This document shows, one piece after another, positions 9,346-20,799 of a stretch of 57,650 nt of DNA (its first letter is position 1; each line of letters begins with the position of its first letter). Where the stretch lies: assembly GCA_021846025.1 (NCBI GenBank), contig JAJZDV010000002.1:1-57650 (forward strand), written 5' to 3'. Under the pieces are notes generated by a model. It did no database searches and had not been told where the DNA came from. It saw only the letters and a program-made list of their open reading frames with translations. This DNA is from Pseudomonadota bacterium. Its GTDB lineage: Bacteria > Pseudomonadota > Gammaproteobacteria > Burkholderiales > Burkholderiaceae_C. The position numbers were made by a program, and so were the translations under genes.

Positions 9346-10806
9346 TCAATGCAGGGTGTTGGCGATGGCTTGATAACACAGGGTCATCAGTCCACCGGGC
9401 AGGATACCGAGCCCCAGCACGGCCAGGCCGTTCAGAGACATGAGGAACCAGGCCACGGGCGACGCCTGGACGCGGTGTTCGCGCGTGGGCTGATCGAAGT
9501 ACATGGTCTTGACCATGCGAAGGTAGTAATAGGCACCGACCACGGAGAGCACCACGGCCAGCACCACCAGCCAGACACGGCCGGTGGCGAGCAGCACGGA
9601 GAGCACTTCGAATTTCGCGTAGAAGCCGGCGAAGGGCGGCAGCCCGGCAAGGGAGAACATGAGGAAGGTCATGATGCCGGCAAGCCAGGGATGGGACTTG
9701 CCGAGGCCGGCGAAGTCTCGGATATCCTCGGCCTCGAAACCCTGGTGAGCCATGAACAGGATGACACCGAAGGTGCCGAGCGTGGTGAGAACATAGATGA
9801 CGAGATAAAACATGGCCGCGCTGTAGGCGACCGAAGCGGAAATGCCGTTGCCGTTGATCATGCCCGACAGCAGGCCCAGCAACATGAAACCGATTTGCGC
9901 AATGGTGGAGTACGCCAGCATGCGCTTGAGGTTGGTCTGCGCAATGGCCGCGAAGTTCCCGACAACGATGGAGAGCACCGCCAGCACCACCAGCATTTGC
10001 TGCCAGTCCATCGCCAGCGGGAACAATCCTTCCACCAGCAGCCGGATGGTCATGGCGAACGCCGCCAGTTTGGGCGCAGCGCCGACCAGCAGCACCACCG
10101 CGGTCGGCGCGCCCTGGTAGACATCGGGGATCCACATGTGGAACGGCGCGGCCCCGAGCTTGAAGGCCAGACCGGAGACGATGAAGACGACGCCCATGAC
10201 CAGAGCGGCCCGGCTGAGCGGTTCCACCGCAATGGTCTTGAAGACCACGGCCAGGTCGAGCGAGCCGGTGGCGCCATAGATCATGCTCATGCCATAGAGC
10301 AGGAAGCCGGAAGCGAGCGCGCCAAGCACGAAATACTTCATCGCTGCCTCTGTGGCCAAGGCCGAATCGCGCCGCAAGGCCACCAGCGCATACAGCGACA
10401 AGGACAACAGCTCGAGGCCGAGGTAGATGACCAGCAGGTTGTTGCCCGAGATCATGATGAACTGGCCGAGCAGGGCGAACAGCGAGAGGCTGAACAGCTC
10501 GCCACCCCACATGCCGCGGTCGAGGGCGTAGCGCCGGGCGTAGATCAGGCTCATGCCGGTGGCCACGCTGGTGAACAGCTTGAGCAGCATGGCCATGGGG
10601 TCGACGATGACCATGCGCTGCATGGCGAACAAGTCGAGGCCGGCGGCGTAGTAGGCGCCACTCGTCACCACCAGAGCCAGCAAGGTGAACAGCGTCAGGC
10701 CATAGGCGAGGCGGTGATCCGCATCCTTGAAAAACAGGTCGGCCAGCATGATCACGCAGGCCATGATGAGCAGAAAGATCTCGGGATAGATCGCAATCCA
10801 GTTCAT
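9346..10806 (-). CDS. nuoN: NADH-quinone oxidoreductase subunit N
   Basis: NuoN sequence and position in nuo operon. Confidence 0.97.
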   Translation of the reverse strand: MNWIAIYPEIFLLIMACVIMLADLFFKDADHRLAYGLTLFTLLALVVTSGAYYAAGLDLFAMQRMVIVDPMAMLLKLFTSVATGMSLIYARRYALDRGMWGGELFSLSLFALLGQFIMISGNNLLVIYLGLELLSLSLYALVALRRDSALATEAAMKYFVLGALASGFLLYGMSMIYGATGSLDLAVVFKTIAVEPLSRAALVMGVVFIVSGLAFKLGAAPFHMWIPDVYQGAPTAVVLLVGAAPKLAAFAMTIRLLVEGLFPLAMDWQQMLVVLAVLSIVVGNFAAIAQTNLKRMLAYSTIAQIGFMLLGLLSGMINGNGISASVAYSAAMFYLVIYVLTTLGTFGVILFMAHQGFEAEDIRDFAGLGKSHPWLAGIMTFLMFSLAGLPPFAGFYAKFEVLSVLLATGRVWLVVLAVVLSVVGAYYYLRMVKTMYFDQPTREHRVQASPVAWFLMSLNGLAVLGLGILPGGLMTLCYQAIANTLH

Positions 10807-10818
10807 GGGTGTAGCGCC

Positions 10819-12303
10819 TTACTGCAGTTTGGAGGCAGCCACATGCTGCAGGAGTTGGGTGACACTGGCTTGCATCGGGTCGGTGAAGAATTTCGGATAC
10901 AGACCAAACCACAGCACGGCGGCGGCGAGCAGGCCGAGAATGAGAAACTCGCGTGCACCGATGTCTTTCAAGGCAGCCACATGGTCGTTGGCCACCGGGC
11001 CGAAGAACACGCGCTTGACCATCCACAGCGTGTAGCCGGCGGCCAGAACCAGAGTGGACGCGGCCAGCAGACCGAGCAGGAAATTGCTCTTGACCGCGGC
11101 GAGGATGACCATCCATTCACCGACGAAGCCGCTGGTGCCCGGCAAGCCGGCATTGGCCATGGCGAAGAGCACGGCAAAGGCTGCGAAATGCGGCATCTTG
11201 CCGGTGACACCGCCGTAGTCAGCGATGTTGCGGGTGTGCATGCGGTCGTACAGCACACCGATGCTCATGAACATGGCGCCGGAGACGAAGCCGTGGGAAA
11301 TCATCTGCACCAGTCCGCCCTGCACGCCGAGGTCGGAGAAAAGAAAAAACCCGAGGGTGACGAAACCCATGTGCGCGATGGAAGAGTAGGCCACAAGCTT
11401 CTTCATGTCGGTCTGCACCATGGCGACAAGGCCGATGTAGATGACGGCGATGATCGACAGGGCGATGATGACCGAGGCGAGTTCATGGCTGGCGTCTGGC
11501 ACGATCGGCAGCACGAAGCGCACGAAGCCGTATCCGCCGAGCTTGAGCATGATGGCCGCCAGCACGATGGAGCCGCCGGTGGGGGCTTCGACGTGGGCAT
11601 CGGGCAGCCAGGTGTGCACCGGCCACATCGGAATCTTCACGGCGAAGGCAAAGAAGAACGCGATGAAAAGCAGGATTTGCGCCGTACTCGACAACGGCAC
11701 CGTGTACCAGTCGAGGATGTTGAAACTGCCGCCGGACTGGAAGTAGAGGTAGATGAGCGCCACCAGCATCAGCAACGAACCGAGCAGCGTGTAGAGGAAG
11801 AATTTGAACGCCGCGTACACCCGGCGCGGCCCCCCCCAGATGCCGATGATGAGGTACATCGGAATCAGCGTTGCTTCAAAAAACACGTAGAAGAGAATAC
11901 CGTCGAGCGCGCAGAACACTCCGACCATCAGCCCCGAGAGGATGAGGAAGGACGCCATGTACAGGCCGACGCGTTCGGTGATGATCTGCCAGCCGGCGAT
12001 CACGGTGATGAGGGTGATGAAAGCGGTGAGCGGAATGAACCACAGCGAGATGCCGTCGATGCCGAGGTGGTAGTGGATGTTGAACGGTTCGATCCATGGC
12101 GCGCGCTCGACGAACTGCATGCTGGCGGAGGCGGTGTCGAAACCGGTGATCAGCGGAATGGTGACGAGCAGACTGACCAGGGCTCCAATCAGCGCCAGCC
12201 AGCGCATCGCCGGGGCGTTGGTGTCGCGCCCGAGCAGCAGGATGAGGATGCCAAAGGCGATGGGTGTCCAGATGGACAGGCTCAGCAAGGGGAGCGATTG
12301 CAT
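10819..12303 (-). CDS. nuoM: NADH-quinone oxidoreductase subunit M
   Basis: NuoM sequence and operon position. Confidence 0.97.
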   Translation of the reverse strand: MQSLPLLSLSIWTPIAFGILILLLGRDTNAPAMRWLALIGALVSLLVTIPLITGFDTASASMQFVERAPWIEPFNIHYHLGIDGISLWFIPLTAFITLITVIAGWQIITERVGLYMASFLILSGLMVGVFCALDGILFYVFFEATLIPMYLIIGIWGGPRRVYAAFKFFLYTLLGSLLMLVALIYLYFQSGGSFNILDWYTVPLSSTAQILLFIAFFFAFAVKIPMWPVHTWLPDAHVEAPTGGSIVLAAIMLKLGGYGFVRFVLPIVPDASHELASVIIALSIIAVIYIGLVAMVQTDMKKLVAYSSIAHMGFVTLGFFLFSDLGVQGGLVQMISHGFVSGAMFMSIGVLYDRMHTRNIADYGGVTGKMPHFAAFAVLFAMANAGLPGTSGFVGEWMVILAAVKSNFLLGLLAASTLVLAAGYTLWMVKRVFFGPVANDHVAALKDIGAREFLILGLLAAAVLWFGLYPKFFTDPMQASVTQLLQHVAASKLQ

Positions 12304-12337
12304 AGATTTGGAACGTTAGCCGCAGGCCTTGTTGAAT

Positions 12338-14365
12338 TTATCGGATGAACCAACCGGACAGCAGCTTGCCCGGAACATAGAGCCACATGAACACCACCAC
12401 ACCGCCGATCATGGCCAGGGCGTAGTAGTAGATGAAGCCGGTTTGCAGTTGACGGATCCATCCGGCGGCGACGCCGACCACGCGCGCCGTGCCGTTGACC
12501 AGCAAGCCGTCGATCAGGCCTGCATCGGCACCCTTCCACAAACCCTTGCCCACCAGGCGCGTGCCTGCGGCGATGATGTTCTCGTTGATCCAGTCCATGT
12601 AGTACTTGTGGTCCAGCAGGACGTACACCGGCTTGACCATGCGCTCCACCGCGGCGGGGAAAGCCAGGTTCACCATGTAGCCGTAATAAGCCACCGCGAC
12701 TCCGGCTGCGGCCAGCCACAGCGGCAAGGCAGTGAAGGCCTGCAACGCCATCTGGAAGGGGCCGTGGAAATGCTCGGCCAGATCGGTCATGGCCGGGTGC
12801 GCCGCGGCATTGACGCTGATGGCCCCGTTGAAGAATCCGCCGAACAGCAGCGGCTGGATCGTGAAGTAGCCGATCACGGCCGATGGAATGGCCAGCAGGA
12901 TGAGGGGCAAGGTCACCACCCAGGGCGACTCGTGCGGCTCCAGCGGCCCATGGTGGTGGTCATGGCCGTCATCGGCATGGTCGTCGTGCGCCGGCAGGTC
13001 GCGGAAACGCTCCTTGCCGTGGAAAACCAGGAAGTAGAGCCGGAAGCTGTACAGCGCGGTGACGAAGACACTGGCGGTGACGGCGAACGTGGCGAAACCC
13101 GATCCCGCAAGGTTGCTGGCGCCAACCGCGTCGATGATGCTGTCCTTGGAATAAAAACCGGAGAAGAACGGCGTGCCGATCAATGCCAGGGTTCCGATCA
13201 GGAAGGTGATCCAGGTGATGGGCATGTATTTGCGCAGGCCTCCCATGTGACGGATGTCCTGGTCATGGTGCATGCCGATGATGACCGAACCCGCAGCGAG
13301 GAAGAGCAGCGCCTTGAAGAACGCGTGGGTCATGAGATGAAAGATGGCGACGGAGTAGGCCGAGGCGCCGAGGGCCACCGTCATGTAGCCGAGCTGGGAC
13401 AGTGTGGAATAGGCGACGACACGCTTGATGTCGTTCTGGATGACACCGAGAAAACCCATGAACAGGGCGGTGATGCTGCCGATGACCATGATGAAGGACA
13501 GCGCGGTGTTCGACAACTCGAACAGCGGTGACATGCGCGCCACCATGAAGATGCCCGCTGTCACCATGGTGGCAGCGTGGATCAGCGCGGAGATGGGTGT
13601 CGGGCCTTCCATCGAGTCGGGTAGCCAGACGTGCAGCGGGAACTGCGCGCTCTTGCCCATGGCACCGATGAACAGGCTGATGCAGATCACGGTCATCAGC
13701 ATCCAGTCGGTGCCGGGCAGGCGCAAGGCTGTCAGCTCGGGGGCCTTGGCAAAGATGGCGGTGTAATTCAGGCTGCCGGTGTAGGCCAGGGCGAGGCCGA
13801 TGCCGAGGATGAAGCCGAAGTCGCCGACACGGTTGACGATGAACGCCTTCATGTTGGCGAAGACGGCCGTGGGCTTGGTGTACCAGAATCCGATCAACAG
13901 ATACGACACGAGACCGACCGCCTCCCAGCCGAAGAAGAGCTGGAGCATGTTGTTGCTCATCACCAGCATCAGCATGCTGAAGGTGAACAGGCTGATGTAG
14001 GAGAAGAATCGCTGGTAGCCGGGGTCGTCGGCCATGTAGCCGATGGTGTAGATGTGCACGCACATCGAGACGAAGGTGACCACGACCATCATGAGCGCCG
14101 ACAGGCTGTCGATGAGAAAGCCGACATCCATCTTCAGGCTGCCGACCTGCATCCAGGTGTAGACCGTGCCGTTGTAATGCGCCCCGCCCACCACCTGGAT
14201 CAGCACCCAGACCGACAAGGCAAAGGACAGGGCCACACTGGCGGTGGTCACGCTGTGGCTGCCGACGCGGCCAATCGCCTTGCCGAAGAGGCCGGCGATG
14301 ATGGCGCTGACCAGCGGCGCCAGAGCGATGACCAGCAGGATGTTGGGGTTGATCGTCTCAGCCAT
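12338..14365 (-). CDS. nuoL: NADH-quinone oxidoreductase subunit L
   Basis: NuoL sequence, 675 aa. Confidence 0.97.
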   Translation of the reverse strand: MAETINPNILLVIALAPLVSAIIAGLFGKAIGRVGSHSVTTASVALSFALSVWVLIQVVGGAHYNGTVYTWMQVGSLKMDVGFLIDSLSALMMVVVTFVSMCVHIYTIGYMADDPGYQRFFSYISLFTFSMLMLVMSNNMLQLFFGWEAVGLVSYLLIGFWYTKPTAVFANMKAFIVNRVGDFGFILGIGLALAYTGSLNYTAIFAKAPELTALRLPGTDWMLMTVICISLFIGAMGKSAQFPLHVWLPDSMEGPTPISALIHAATMVTAGIFMVARMSPLFELSNTALSFIMVIGSITALFMGFLGVIQNDIKRVVAYSTLSQLGYMTVALGASAYSVAIFHLMTHAFFKALLFLAAGSVIIGMHHDQDIRHMGGLRKYMPITWITFLIGTLALIGTPFFSGFYSKDSIIDAVGASNLAGSGFATFAVTASVFVTALYSFRLYFLVFHGKERFRDLPAHDDHADDGHDHHHGPLEPHESPWVVTLPLILLAIPSAVIGYFTIQPLLFGGFFNGAISVNAAAHPAMTDLAEHFHGPFQMALQAFTALPLWLAAAGVAVAYYGYMVNLAFPAAVERMVKPVYVLLDHKYYMDWINENIIAAGTRLVGKGLWKGADAGLIDGLLVNGTARVVGVAAGWIRQLQTGFIYYYALAMIGGVVVFMWLYVPGKLLSGWFIR

Positions 14366-14369
14366 GCCT

Positions 14370-14684
14370 TTAGCCCTTGAGGTGGTCGAGTTCGTCCACG
14401 TTGATCGTGGACAGGTTGCGAAACAGCACCACCAGGATGGCTAGACCAATCGCCGACTCGGCCGCAGCCACGGTGAGGATGAAAAACACGAACACCTGGC
14501 CGTCCATGCTCTGCAGGTCATGCGAGAAGGCGATGAAGTTGAGGTTCACCGCCAGCAGCATCAGTTCGATGGCCATGAGGATCACGATGAGGTTGCGCCG
14601 GTTGAGAAAAATCCCAACCACCGAGATGGCGAACAGGATGGCGCCGAGCACCAGGTAATGCGCGAGACTGAGAGATCCCAACAT
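14370..14684 (-). CDS. nuoK: NADH-quinone oxidoreductase subunit K
   Basis: NuoK sequence, 104 aa. Confidence 0.97.
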   Translation of the reverse strand: MLGSLSLAHYLVLGAILFAISVVGIFLNRRNLIVILMAIELMLLAVNLNFIAFSHDLQSMDGQVFVFFILTVAAAESAIGLAILVVLFRNLSTINVDELDHLKG

Positions 14685-14687
14685 GGC

Positions 14688-15323
14688 TTACTCCTTGCCC
14701 TCGGCTTTCATCTGCACCAGGCGCACGCGGTCCTGGCGCCGTACCTTGAGTTGTTCGGACACCTGCATGGCCTTGGTGTCCTTGCGGCGGCGCAAGGTCA
14801 GGGAAATGGCGGCAATGATGGCCACCAGCAGAATGACTGCGGCAATTTCCAGCGGATAAAGGTAGTGGGTGTACAACACCAGGCCCAGGGCATTGGTGTT
14901 GGGCAACTGCGCCAGCGCATGCGCCACCGGCGTGGAGGGCTGGCCGCCAATCTGGGCCGCAGCCGTCTGCCCACCGATCTGGAAGGCCTGCATCAGCACC
15001 GCGGCCATTTCCAGCACGATGAACACCCCCACCAGGGCGGCAACCGGGAAGTAGCGCCAGAAACCCAGGCGTATGCGGTCGATGTTGATATCGAGCATCA
15101 TGACCACGAACAGGAACAGCACCATGACCGCGCCGACATACACCAGCACCAGCACGATGGCCAGGAACTCGGCTCGCAGCAGCATCCAGATGGTGGCAGC
15201 CTGGAAAAACGCCAGCACGAGGTACAGCGCCGAATGCACAGGGTTACGCGCCGTGATCACGCGGAAGGCAGCGAACAGCAGCACGGCGGAAAAGATATAG
15301 AACAGCACGGTTTGGATGGTCAT
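14688..15323 (-). CDS. nuoJ: NADH-quinone oxidoreductase subunit J
   Basis: NuoJ-like from MTIQTVLFYIFSAVLLFAAFRVITARNPVHSALYLVLAFF; longer ORF start (15611) runs into nuoI and is unlikely. Confidence 0.95.
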   Translation of the reverse strand: MTIQTVLFYIFSAVLLFAAFRVITARNPVHSALYLVLAFFQAATIWMLLRAEFLAIVLVLVYVGAVMVLFLFVVMMLDINIDRIRLGFWRYFPVAALVGVFIVLEMAAVLMQAFQIGGQTAAAQIGGQPSTPVAHALAQLPNTNALGLVLYTHYLYPLEIAAVILLVAIIAAISLTLRRRKDTKAMQVSEQLKVRRQDRVRLVQMKAEGKE

Positions 15324-15471
15324 GGTGTGGGACGTCAGCGGCATCGGCAAGTTGCCCACCGGCCTGCTGCTGTCGGGCTGCAGGGCTGGCTCCGTATCCC
15401 GGAGCGGGGCTTGGTGGAGCAACGCAACACCGGTCAGGGAACGAGCAAGGCGCTCACTGCCGGCAAGGCCT

Positions 15472-15960
15472 TCAGCGGTATTTGGCGTCGGCCTCCTTGT
15501 TGGGCGCAATCTCGTGTTCGTAGCGATCGCCCACGGCCAGCAGCATGTCTTTGGTGAAGTACAGATCACCGCGCTGCTCGCCGTGGTACTCGAAGATATG
15601 GGTTTCGACAATGGAATCGACCGGGCAACTTTCTTCGCAGAAGCCGCAGAAGATGCATTTGGTCAGATCAATGTCGTAGCGCGTGGTGCGGCGGGTGCCG
15701 TCCTCGCGTTGCTCGCTCTCGATGGTGATTGCCAGCGCCGGACACACTGCCTCGCACAGCTTGCAGGCGATGCAGCGCTCCTCACCGTTGGGGTAACGTC
15801 GCAATGCGTGCAGACCGCGAAAGCGCGGCGACATGGGCGTCTTTTCTTCCGGGTACTGCACCGTGATCTTGCGGTGAAACGCATGCCTGCCGGTGAGGGC
15901 CAGACCCTTGAAGAGTTCAACCAGGAAAAAACTGTTGAAGGTGTCGCGAACTGCGGCCAT
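15472..15960 (-). CDS. nuoI: NADH-quinone oxidoreductase subunit I (2x 4Fe-4S)
   Basis: Two 4Fe-4S motifs [12 protein letters not shown] and [12 protein letters not shown]; start at [12 protein letters not shown]. Confidence 0.96.
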   Translation of the reverse strand: MAAVRDTFNSFFLVELFKGLALTGRHAFHRKITVQYPEEKTPMSPRFRGLHALRRYPNGEERCIACKLCEAVCPALAITIESEQREDGTRRTTRYDIDLTKCIFCGFCEESCPVDSIVETHIFEYHGEQRGDLYFTKDMLLAVGDRYEHEIAPNKEADAKYR

Positions 15961-15974
15961 GTCGGTATTCCGGT

Positions 15975-17036
15975 TCAGTTCCAGATTGACCAGGGTGTCT
16001 GCATCCAGGCGCCGATCAGCACCAGCCAGACGAGTGTGACAGGAATGAAGATTTTCCAACCCAGGCGCATGATCTGGTCATAGCGGTAGCGCGGAAAGGT
16101 GGCGCGCACCCAGATGAAGATGGAGACCACCAGGAAACCCTTGATGCCCAGCCAGATCCAGCCCGGAATGAAGCCGAGGAACGACACCGGTGCATCCCAC
16201 CCCCCCAGGAACATGATCACGGCGAGGAAGGAAACCAGGATCATGTTGGCGTATTCGGCCAGGAAAAAAAGAGCGAACGACATACCGGAATATTCCACCA
16301 TGTGACCGGCGACGATTTCGGATTCGCCTTCGACGACGTCGAAGGGATGGCGGTTGGTCTCGGCGATGCCGGAGATGAGATACACCACGAAGATGGGCAG
16401 CAGCGGCAGCCAGTTCCAGGACAGGAAATTGAGCCCCATGCTGGCGAACTGGCCTTTCATCTGGCCCATGACGATCTGGGTCAGGTTCAGACTGCCGGAA
16501 ACCATGAGCACGACCACCAGGCAAAAGCCCATGGCGATTTCGTAGCTGACCATCTGCGCCGATGCACGCATCGCTCCGAGGAAAGCATACTTCGAGTTGG
16601 ACGCCCAACCCGCAATGATGATGCCGTAGACCTCGAGCGAGGTGATGGCCAGCAGCAACAGCAGTCCGGCGTTCACATTGGCCAGCGCCACATCGGGCCC
16701 GAAGGGCATGACTGACCACGCGGCGAGCGCCGGCATGATGGTCATGATGGGGCCGAGGATGAACAGGAACTGGCTGGCCTGTGTCGGGACGATGATTTCC
16801 TTGAAGATGAATTTCAGACCGTCGGCGATGGGTTGCAGCAGGCCGAAGGGGCCGACGCGGTTGGGGCCGATGCGCACCTGAATCCAGCCGATGAGCTTGC
16901 GCTCCCACAGCGTGAGGTAGGCAACGGCGATGAACAGCGGCAAGACGATGGCGACGATCTTGATGATGTTCCAGACGACCGGCCAGGCGACCGGGCCGAG
17001 CAGGTTCAAACCACCGGAATTGAAGGCGTCGAGCAT
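15975..17036 (-). CDS. nuoH: NADH-quinone oxidoreductase subunit H
   Basis: NuoH sequence ([36 protein letters not shown]). Confidence 0.97.
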   Translation of the reverse strand: MLDAFNSGGLNLLGPVAWPVVWNIIKIVAIVLPLFIAVAYLTLWERKLIGWIQVRIGPNRVGPFGLLQPIADGLKFIFKEIIVPTQASQFLFILGPIMTIMPALAAWSVMPFGPDVALANVNAGLLLLLAITSLEVYGIIIAGWASNSKYAFLGAMRASAQMVSYEIAMGFCLVVVLMVSGSLNLTQIVMGQMKGQFASMGLNFLSWNWLPLLPIFVVYLISGIAETNRHPFDVVEGESEIVAGHMVEYSGMSFALFFLAEYANMILVSFLAVIMFLGGWDAPVSFLGFIPGWIWLGIKGFLVVSIFIWVRATFPRYRYDQIMRLGWKIFIPVTLVWLVLIGAWMQTPWSIWN

Positions 17037-17039
17037 GGG

Positions 17040-19418
17040 TCAGACCTTGTGCACGGAAACCACACCGAACATGGGCCCGAGGCCCGCGGTCGCAGGGTGG
17101 GCTGTGGGGATGCGCGCCACGCCAGGGACCAGTCCGGCATCGCGCCGCACCGGCAACTCGGCACTGTTCCCACCCTGCTTGACGGTGACGCGATCGCCAG
17201 GTTGCAATCCCAGACGCTCCCAGGCGTCGGGCGGCAGTGCAATGTGCCCGGCCAGATGCGCATCGCGCGTTTGCTGCAGCGATGTTGAGCGGCGCACGAT
17301 GGCGTCGCTGCTGTAGATGGGCACTTCGGCCAAGCGCTCGAAGGCCTCGGTCGATTGGGCGACTGGATCGGGTGTGGCCGTCGACACGATGTCGAGATGG
17401 GCGGGCAGCGGCACATCCGGCTGATGTCGCAGCCTGGACACGATATCCATGCCCTGCAACGCCGCCTCGCGCACGGCCTCCAGGGTGTCGTATTCGAATC
17501 CTGCCAGTCCGAGCTGATCGGCCAGCACGCGCAAGACTTTCCAGGCGGGGCGCGAGAGTCCGGGACTGCCCACCACCGGATTGAAGGTTTGCAAAACGCC
17601 CTCGCAATTCACCAGGCTACCCGCAGTTTCGCTGAACGGCGCAATCGGCAACAGCACCTGGGCATAGTCGGTCGCGCCATGCCGGTAAGCACTCAAAGCC
17701 ACCACAAAGGCCGACTGGCGCATGGCCGCAATCGCCAGCGCTGCGTCCTGCGTGTCGAGTTCGGGTTCGACATTCAACAAGAGCATCGCCGCAGGAGGGG
17801 TACGCAGCATTTGGGCGGCGTTCAGGCCGCCCTGCCGCGGCGTGGCTCCAACGAGATGGGCGCCAACCGTGTTGCCGGCCTCAACGGTGTAGCCGAAGCT
17901 CGCGCCGGTGCTGGCGGCAATCCAGCGCCCCAGGGTTTCGAGTTGTGCTGCTTGCGGATGCTGCGCCGCGGCATTGCCCAGCAGCACGGCTTTGCGCTGT
18001 CCGGCCAGCAGACTCCGGGCCACGCGCTTGGCGGCTTCCCCGGCCTGCAATCCCAACAGCGCAGCCGGGGCCTGGATGCCCTGCTCTGCCGCAACGGCCG
18101 CAGCCACTTCGGCCAAGCCAAGCAACCACCGACTGGGCGGCAGCACCATGCGCGCATGCAGCGGCATGAGCGCGTCGTCGTCAGCCGCGTGCAGCAGACT
18201 GAGCTTGGCACCCGAGCGGGTGGCGCGGCGCAGCTTGGCGGCGAGCAAGGGATGGTCTTTGCGCAGGAACGAGCCGACGATCAGGGCCGACTGCAGATGC
18301 CGCACCTCGGCAATCGGCAGACCGAGCCAGGGAATGGCGGAGCCATGGGCACGAGCCGCATCCGCGGAAAAATCCGATTGGCGCAGGCGGAAGTCGATGT
18401 TCTCGCTGCCGAGCGCGCGCACCAGCTTGCTCAGCAGAAACAGCTCCTCCAGCGTGCTTTGCGGCGTGACCAGCCCGCCCAAGGCCTGCGGGCCATCGAC
18501 TTCGATCACGCGCTTGAGGCCCTGCGCCACATAGCCAAGCGCCGTGGGCCAGTCCGTCTCGCGCCATTGTTCGCCGTTGCGGATCATGGGCTGGGTCAGA
18601 CGCTCGGGGCTGTTGAGTCCTTCGTAGCTGAAGCGATCACGGTCGGAAATCCAGCATTCGTTGATGGCTTCGTTGTCTTGCGGCACCACGCGCATGACGC
18701 GGTTGTTCTTGACTTGCATCACCAGATTGCTGCCCAGGCTGTCGTGCGGGCTGACGGAGGCGCGACGCGAGAGTTCCCAGGTGCGTGCAGCGAATCGGAA
18801 GGGCTTGCTGGTCAGGGCCCCGACCGGGCAGATGTCGATCATGTTGCCCGAGAGCTCGGAGTCGATTGAGCCCTCGAGAAAGGTGGTGATTTCGGAATGC
18901 TCGCCACGGTTGGCCATGCCGAGTTCCATGATGCCCGCGACCTCCTGGCCGAAGCGCACGCAGCGCGTGCAGTGGATGCAGCGTGTCATCTCCTCCATGG
19001 CCACGAGAGGGCCGGCATTCTTGTGGAACACCACACGTTTTTCTTCGCTGTAGCGCGAGGACGAGGCGCCGTACCCCACGGCCAGATCTTGCAACTGGCA
19101 CTCGCCCCCCTGGTCGCAGATCGGGCAGTCGAGCGGATGGTTGATGAGCAGCAGTTCCATGACGCCCTTCTGCGCCTGGATGGCCTTTTCCGAATGGGTC
19201 CGCACGATCATGCCTTGGGCCACAGGAGTGGCACAGGCCGGCAACGGCTTGGGGGCTTTTTCCACGTCGACCAAGCACATGCGGCAATTGGCCGCGATGG
19301 ACAGCTTCGGGTGGTAACAGAAGTGAGGAACGTAAATGTCAAGTTTGTGCGTGGCATCCATCACCATGGAGCCCTCGGGCACTTCGACCTTGCGTCCGTC
19401 GATTTCCAGTTCAACCAT
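17040..19418 (-). CDS. nuoG: NADH-quinone oxidoreductase subunit G
   Basis: N-terminal 2Fe-2S/4Fe-4S motifs and molybdopterin-oxidoreductase fold, 792 aa. Confidence 0.97.
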   Translation of the reverse strand: MVELEIDGRKVEVPEGSMVMDATHKLDIYVPHFCYHPKLSIAANCRMCLVDVEKAPKPLPACATPVAQGMIVRTHSEKAIQAQKGVMELLLINHPLDCPICDQGGECQLQDLAVGYGASSSRYSEEKRVVFHKNAGPLVAMEEMTRCIHCTRCVRFGQEVAGIMELGMANRGEHSEITTFLEGSIDSELSGNMIDICPVGALTSKPFRFAARTWELSRRASVSPHDSLGSNLVMQVKNNRVMRVVPQDNEAINECWISDRDRFSYEGLNSPERLTQPMIRNGEQWRETDWPTALGYVAQGLKRVIEVDGPQALGGLVTPQSTLEELFLLSKLVRALGSENIDFRLRQSDFSADAARAHGSAIPWLGLPIAEVRHLQSALIVGSFLRKDHPLLAAKLRRATRSGAKLSLLHAADDDALMPLHARMVLPPSRWLLGLAEVAAAVAAEQGIQAPAALLGLQAGEAAKRVARSLLAGQRKAVLLGNAAAQHPQAAQLETLGRWIAASTGASFGYTVEAGNTVGAHLVGATPRQGGLNAAQMLRTPPAAMLLLNVEPELDTQDAALAIAAMRQSAFVVALSAYRHGATDYAQVLLPIAPFSETAGSLVNCEGVLQTFNPVVGSPGLSRPAWKVLRVLADQLGLAGFEYDTLEAVREAALQGMDIVSRLRHQPDVPLPAHLDIVSTATPDPVAQSTEAFERLAEVPIYSSDAIVRRSTSLQQTRDAHLAGHIALPPDAWERLGLQPGDRVTVKQGGNSAELPVRRDAGLVPGVARIPTAHPATAGLGPMFGVVSVHKV

Positions 19419-19464
19419 GTCGTGTCATCCTCGTGTGCAGGCGATGCAAGATGCTGAGCGATGT

Positions 19465-20799
19465 TCAGACATACGCCGGCACGATGCAGGTTTTGTGTTC
19501 GATGTGGTGTTCGAATTCGGCGCGGAAATGCTTGATGAAGGACTTGACCGGCATGGCCGCCGCATCCCCGAGGGCGCAAATGGTGCGCCCGGCGATGTTG
19601 TCGGACACCGAGTTGAGTGCCTCCAGGTCTTCCGGCCGCCCCTTTCCGTGCTCGATGCGGTGGACCATGCGGTACAGCCAGCCGGTGCCTTCGCGGCAAG
19701 GTGTGCACTGGCCGCAGGACTCGTGCTGATAGAAATAGGACAGGCGCATCAAGGACTTCACCATGCAACGCGTGTCGTTGAGCACAATGACCGCTCCAGA
19801 CCCCAGCATGGAGCCGGCCTTGGCGATGGAGTCGTAGTCCATCGTGCAGTCCATGACGATGTTGGCCGGCAGCACAGGTGCCGATGAGCCGCCGGGAATC
19901 ACGGCTTTGAGCGCACGACCCTCGCGCATGCCACCAGCGAGCGCCAGGAGTTTGGAGAAAGGTGTGCCCATCGGGACTTCATAGTTGCCGGGCAACGCAA
20001 CGTCGCCGGAAACCGAGTAGATCTTGGTGCCGCCGTTATTGGGTTTGCCGCATTCCAGATAGGCCTGTCCGCCGTTGCGGATGATCCAGGGTACTGCGGC
20101 AAAAGTCTCGGTGTTGTTGATGGTGGTGGGCTTGCCGTACAGGCCGAAACTGGCCGGGAACGGCGGTTTGAAACGGGGCTGGCCCTTCTTGCCTTCGAGC
20201 GACTCGAGAAGTGCGGTTTCCTCACCGCAGATGTAGGCACCGAACCCGTGCGAGGCGTGCAACTGAAAGCTGTAGGCGCTGCCGAGAATGTTGTCGCCGA
20301 GGTAGCCGGCGGCGCGCGCTTCGTCCAGAGCTTCTTCGAAGCGGTCGTAGTCCTCGAAGATTTCGCCGTGGATGTAGTTGTAGCCCACGCTGATGCCCAT
20401 GGCATAGGCGGCGATGATCATGCCTTCGATGACGATGTGCGGGTTAAAGCGCAGGATGTCACGATCTTTGAACGTACCCGGTTCGCCTTCGTCCGAATTG
20501 CACACCAGGTACTTCTGGCCCGGGAACTGACGCGGCATGAAACTCCACTTCAAGCCGGTTGGAAAGCCGGCGCCACCGCGCCCCCGCAAGGCCGAGAGCT
20601 TGACGTCGGCGATGACCTGCTCCGGGGTCATGCCCACGCCGCCATCGGCTCCAAGAATTTTGCGCAAGGCCAGGTAGCCGTCGCGAGCCACGTACTCGTC
20701 AAGGTGCCAGTTCTTGCCGTCCAACCCTTGCAGGATTTGCGGAGCGAGATGCCGGCCATGGAAACAGCTCTCCAGGCCCGTGGATGCATAGGCATTCAT
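19465..20799 (-). CDS. nuoF: NADH-quinone oxidoreductase subunit F (NADH/FMN binding)
   Basis: [19 protein letters not shown] and [12 protein letters not shown]; start at [16 protein letters not shown], overlapping nuoE end. Confidence 0.97.
   Translation of the reverse strand: MNAYASTGLESCFHGRHLAPQILQGLDGKNWHLDEYVARDGYLALRKILGADGGVGMTPEQVIADVKLSALRGRGGAGFPTGLKWSFMPRQFPGQKYLVCNSDEGEPGTFKDRDILRFNPHIVIEGMIIAAYAMGISVGYNYIHGEIFEDYDRFEEALDEARAAGYLGDNILGSAYSFQLHASHGFGAYICGEETALLESLEGKKGQPRFKPPFPASFGLYGKPTTINNTETFAAVPWIIRNGGQAYLECGKPNNGGTKIYSVSGDVALPGNYEVPMGTPFSKLLALAGGMREGRALKAVIPGGSSAPVLPANIVMDCTMDYDSIAKAGSMLGSGAVIVLNDTRCMVKSLMRLSYFYQHESCGQCTPCREGTGWLYRMVHRIEHGKGRPEDLEALNSVSDNIAGRTICALGDAAAMPVKSFIKHFRAEFEHHIEHKTCIVPAYV

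Noticed and set aside
8290-12348. 1352-aa plus-strand ORF antisense to nuoN and nuoM
   Set aside because: Composition is unnatural (runs of H, Q, E, G, D typical of reverse-complement GC-rich coding DNA) and it covers highly conserved nuo genes on the other strand; a shadow ORF
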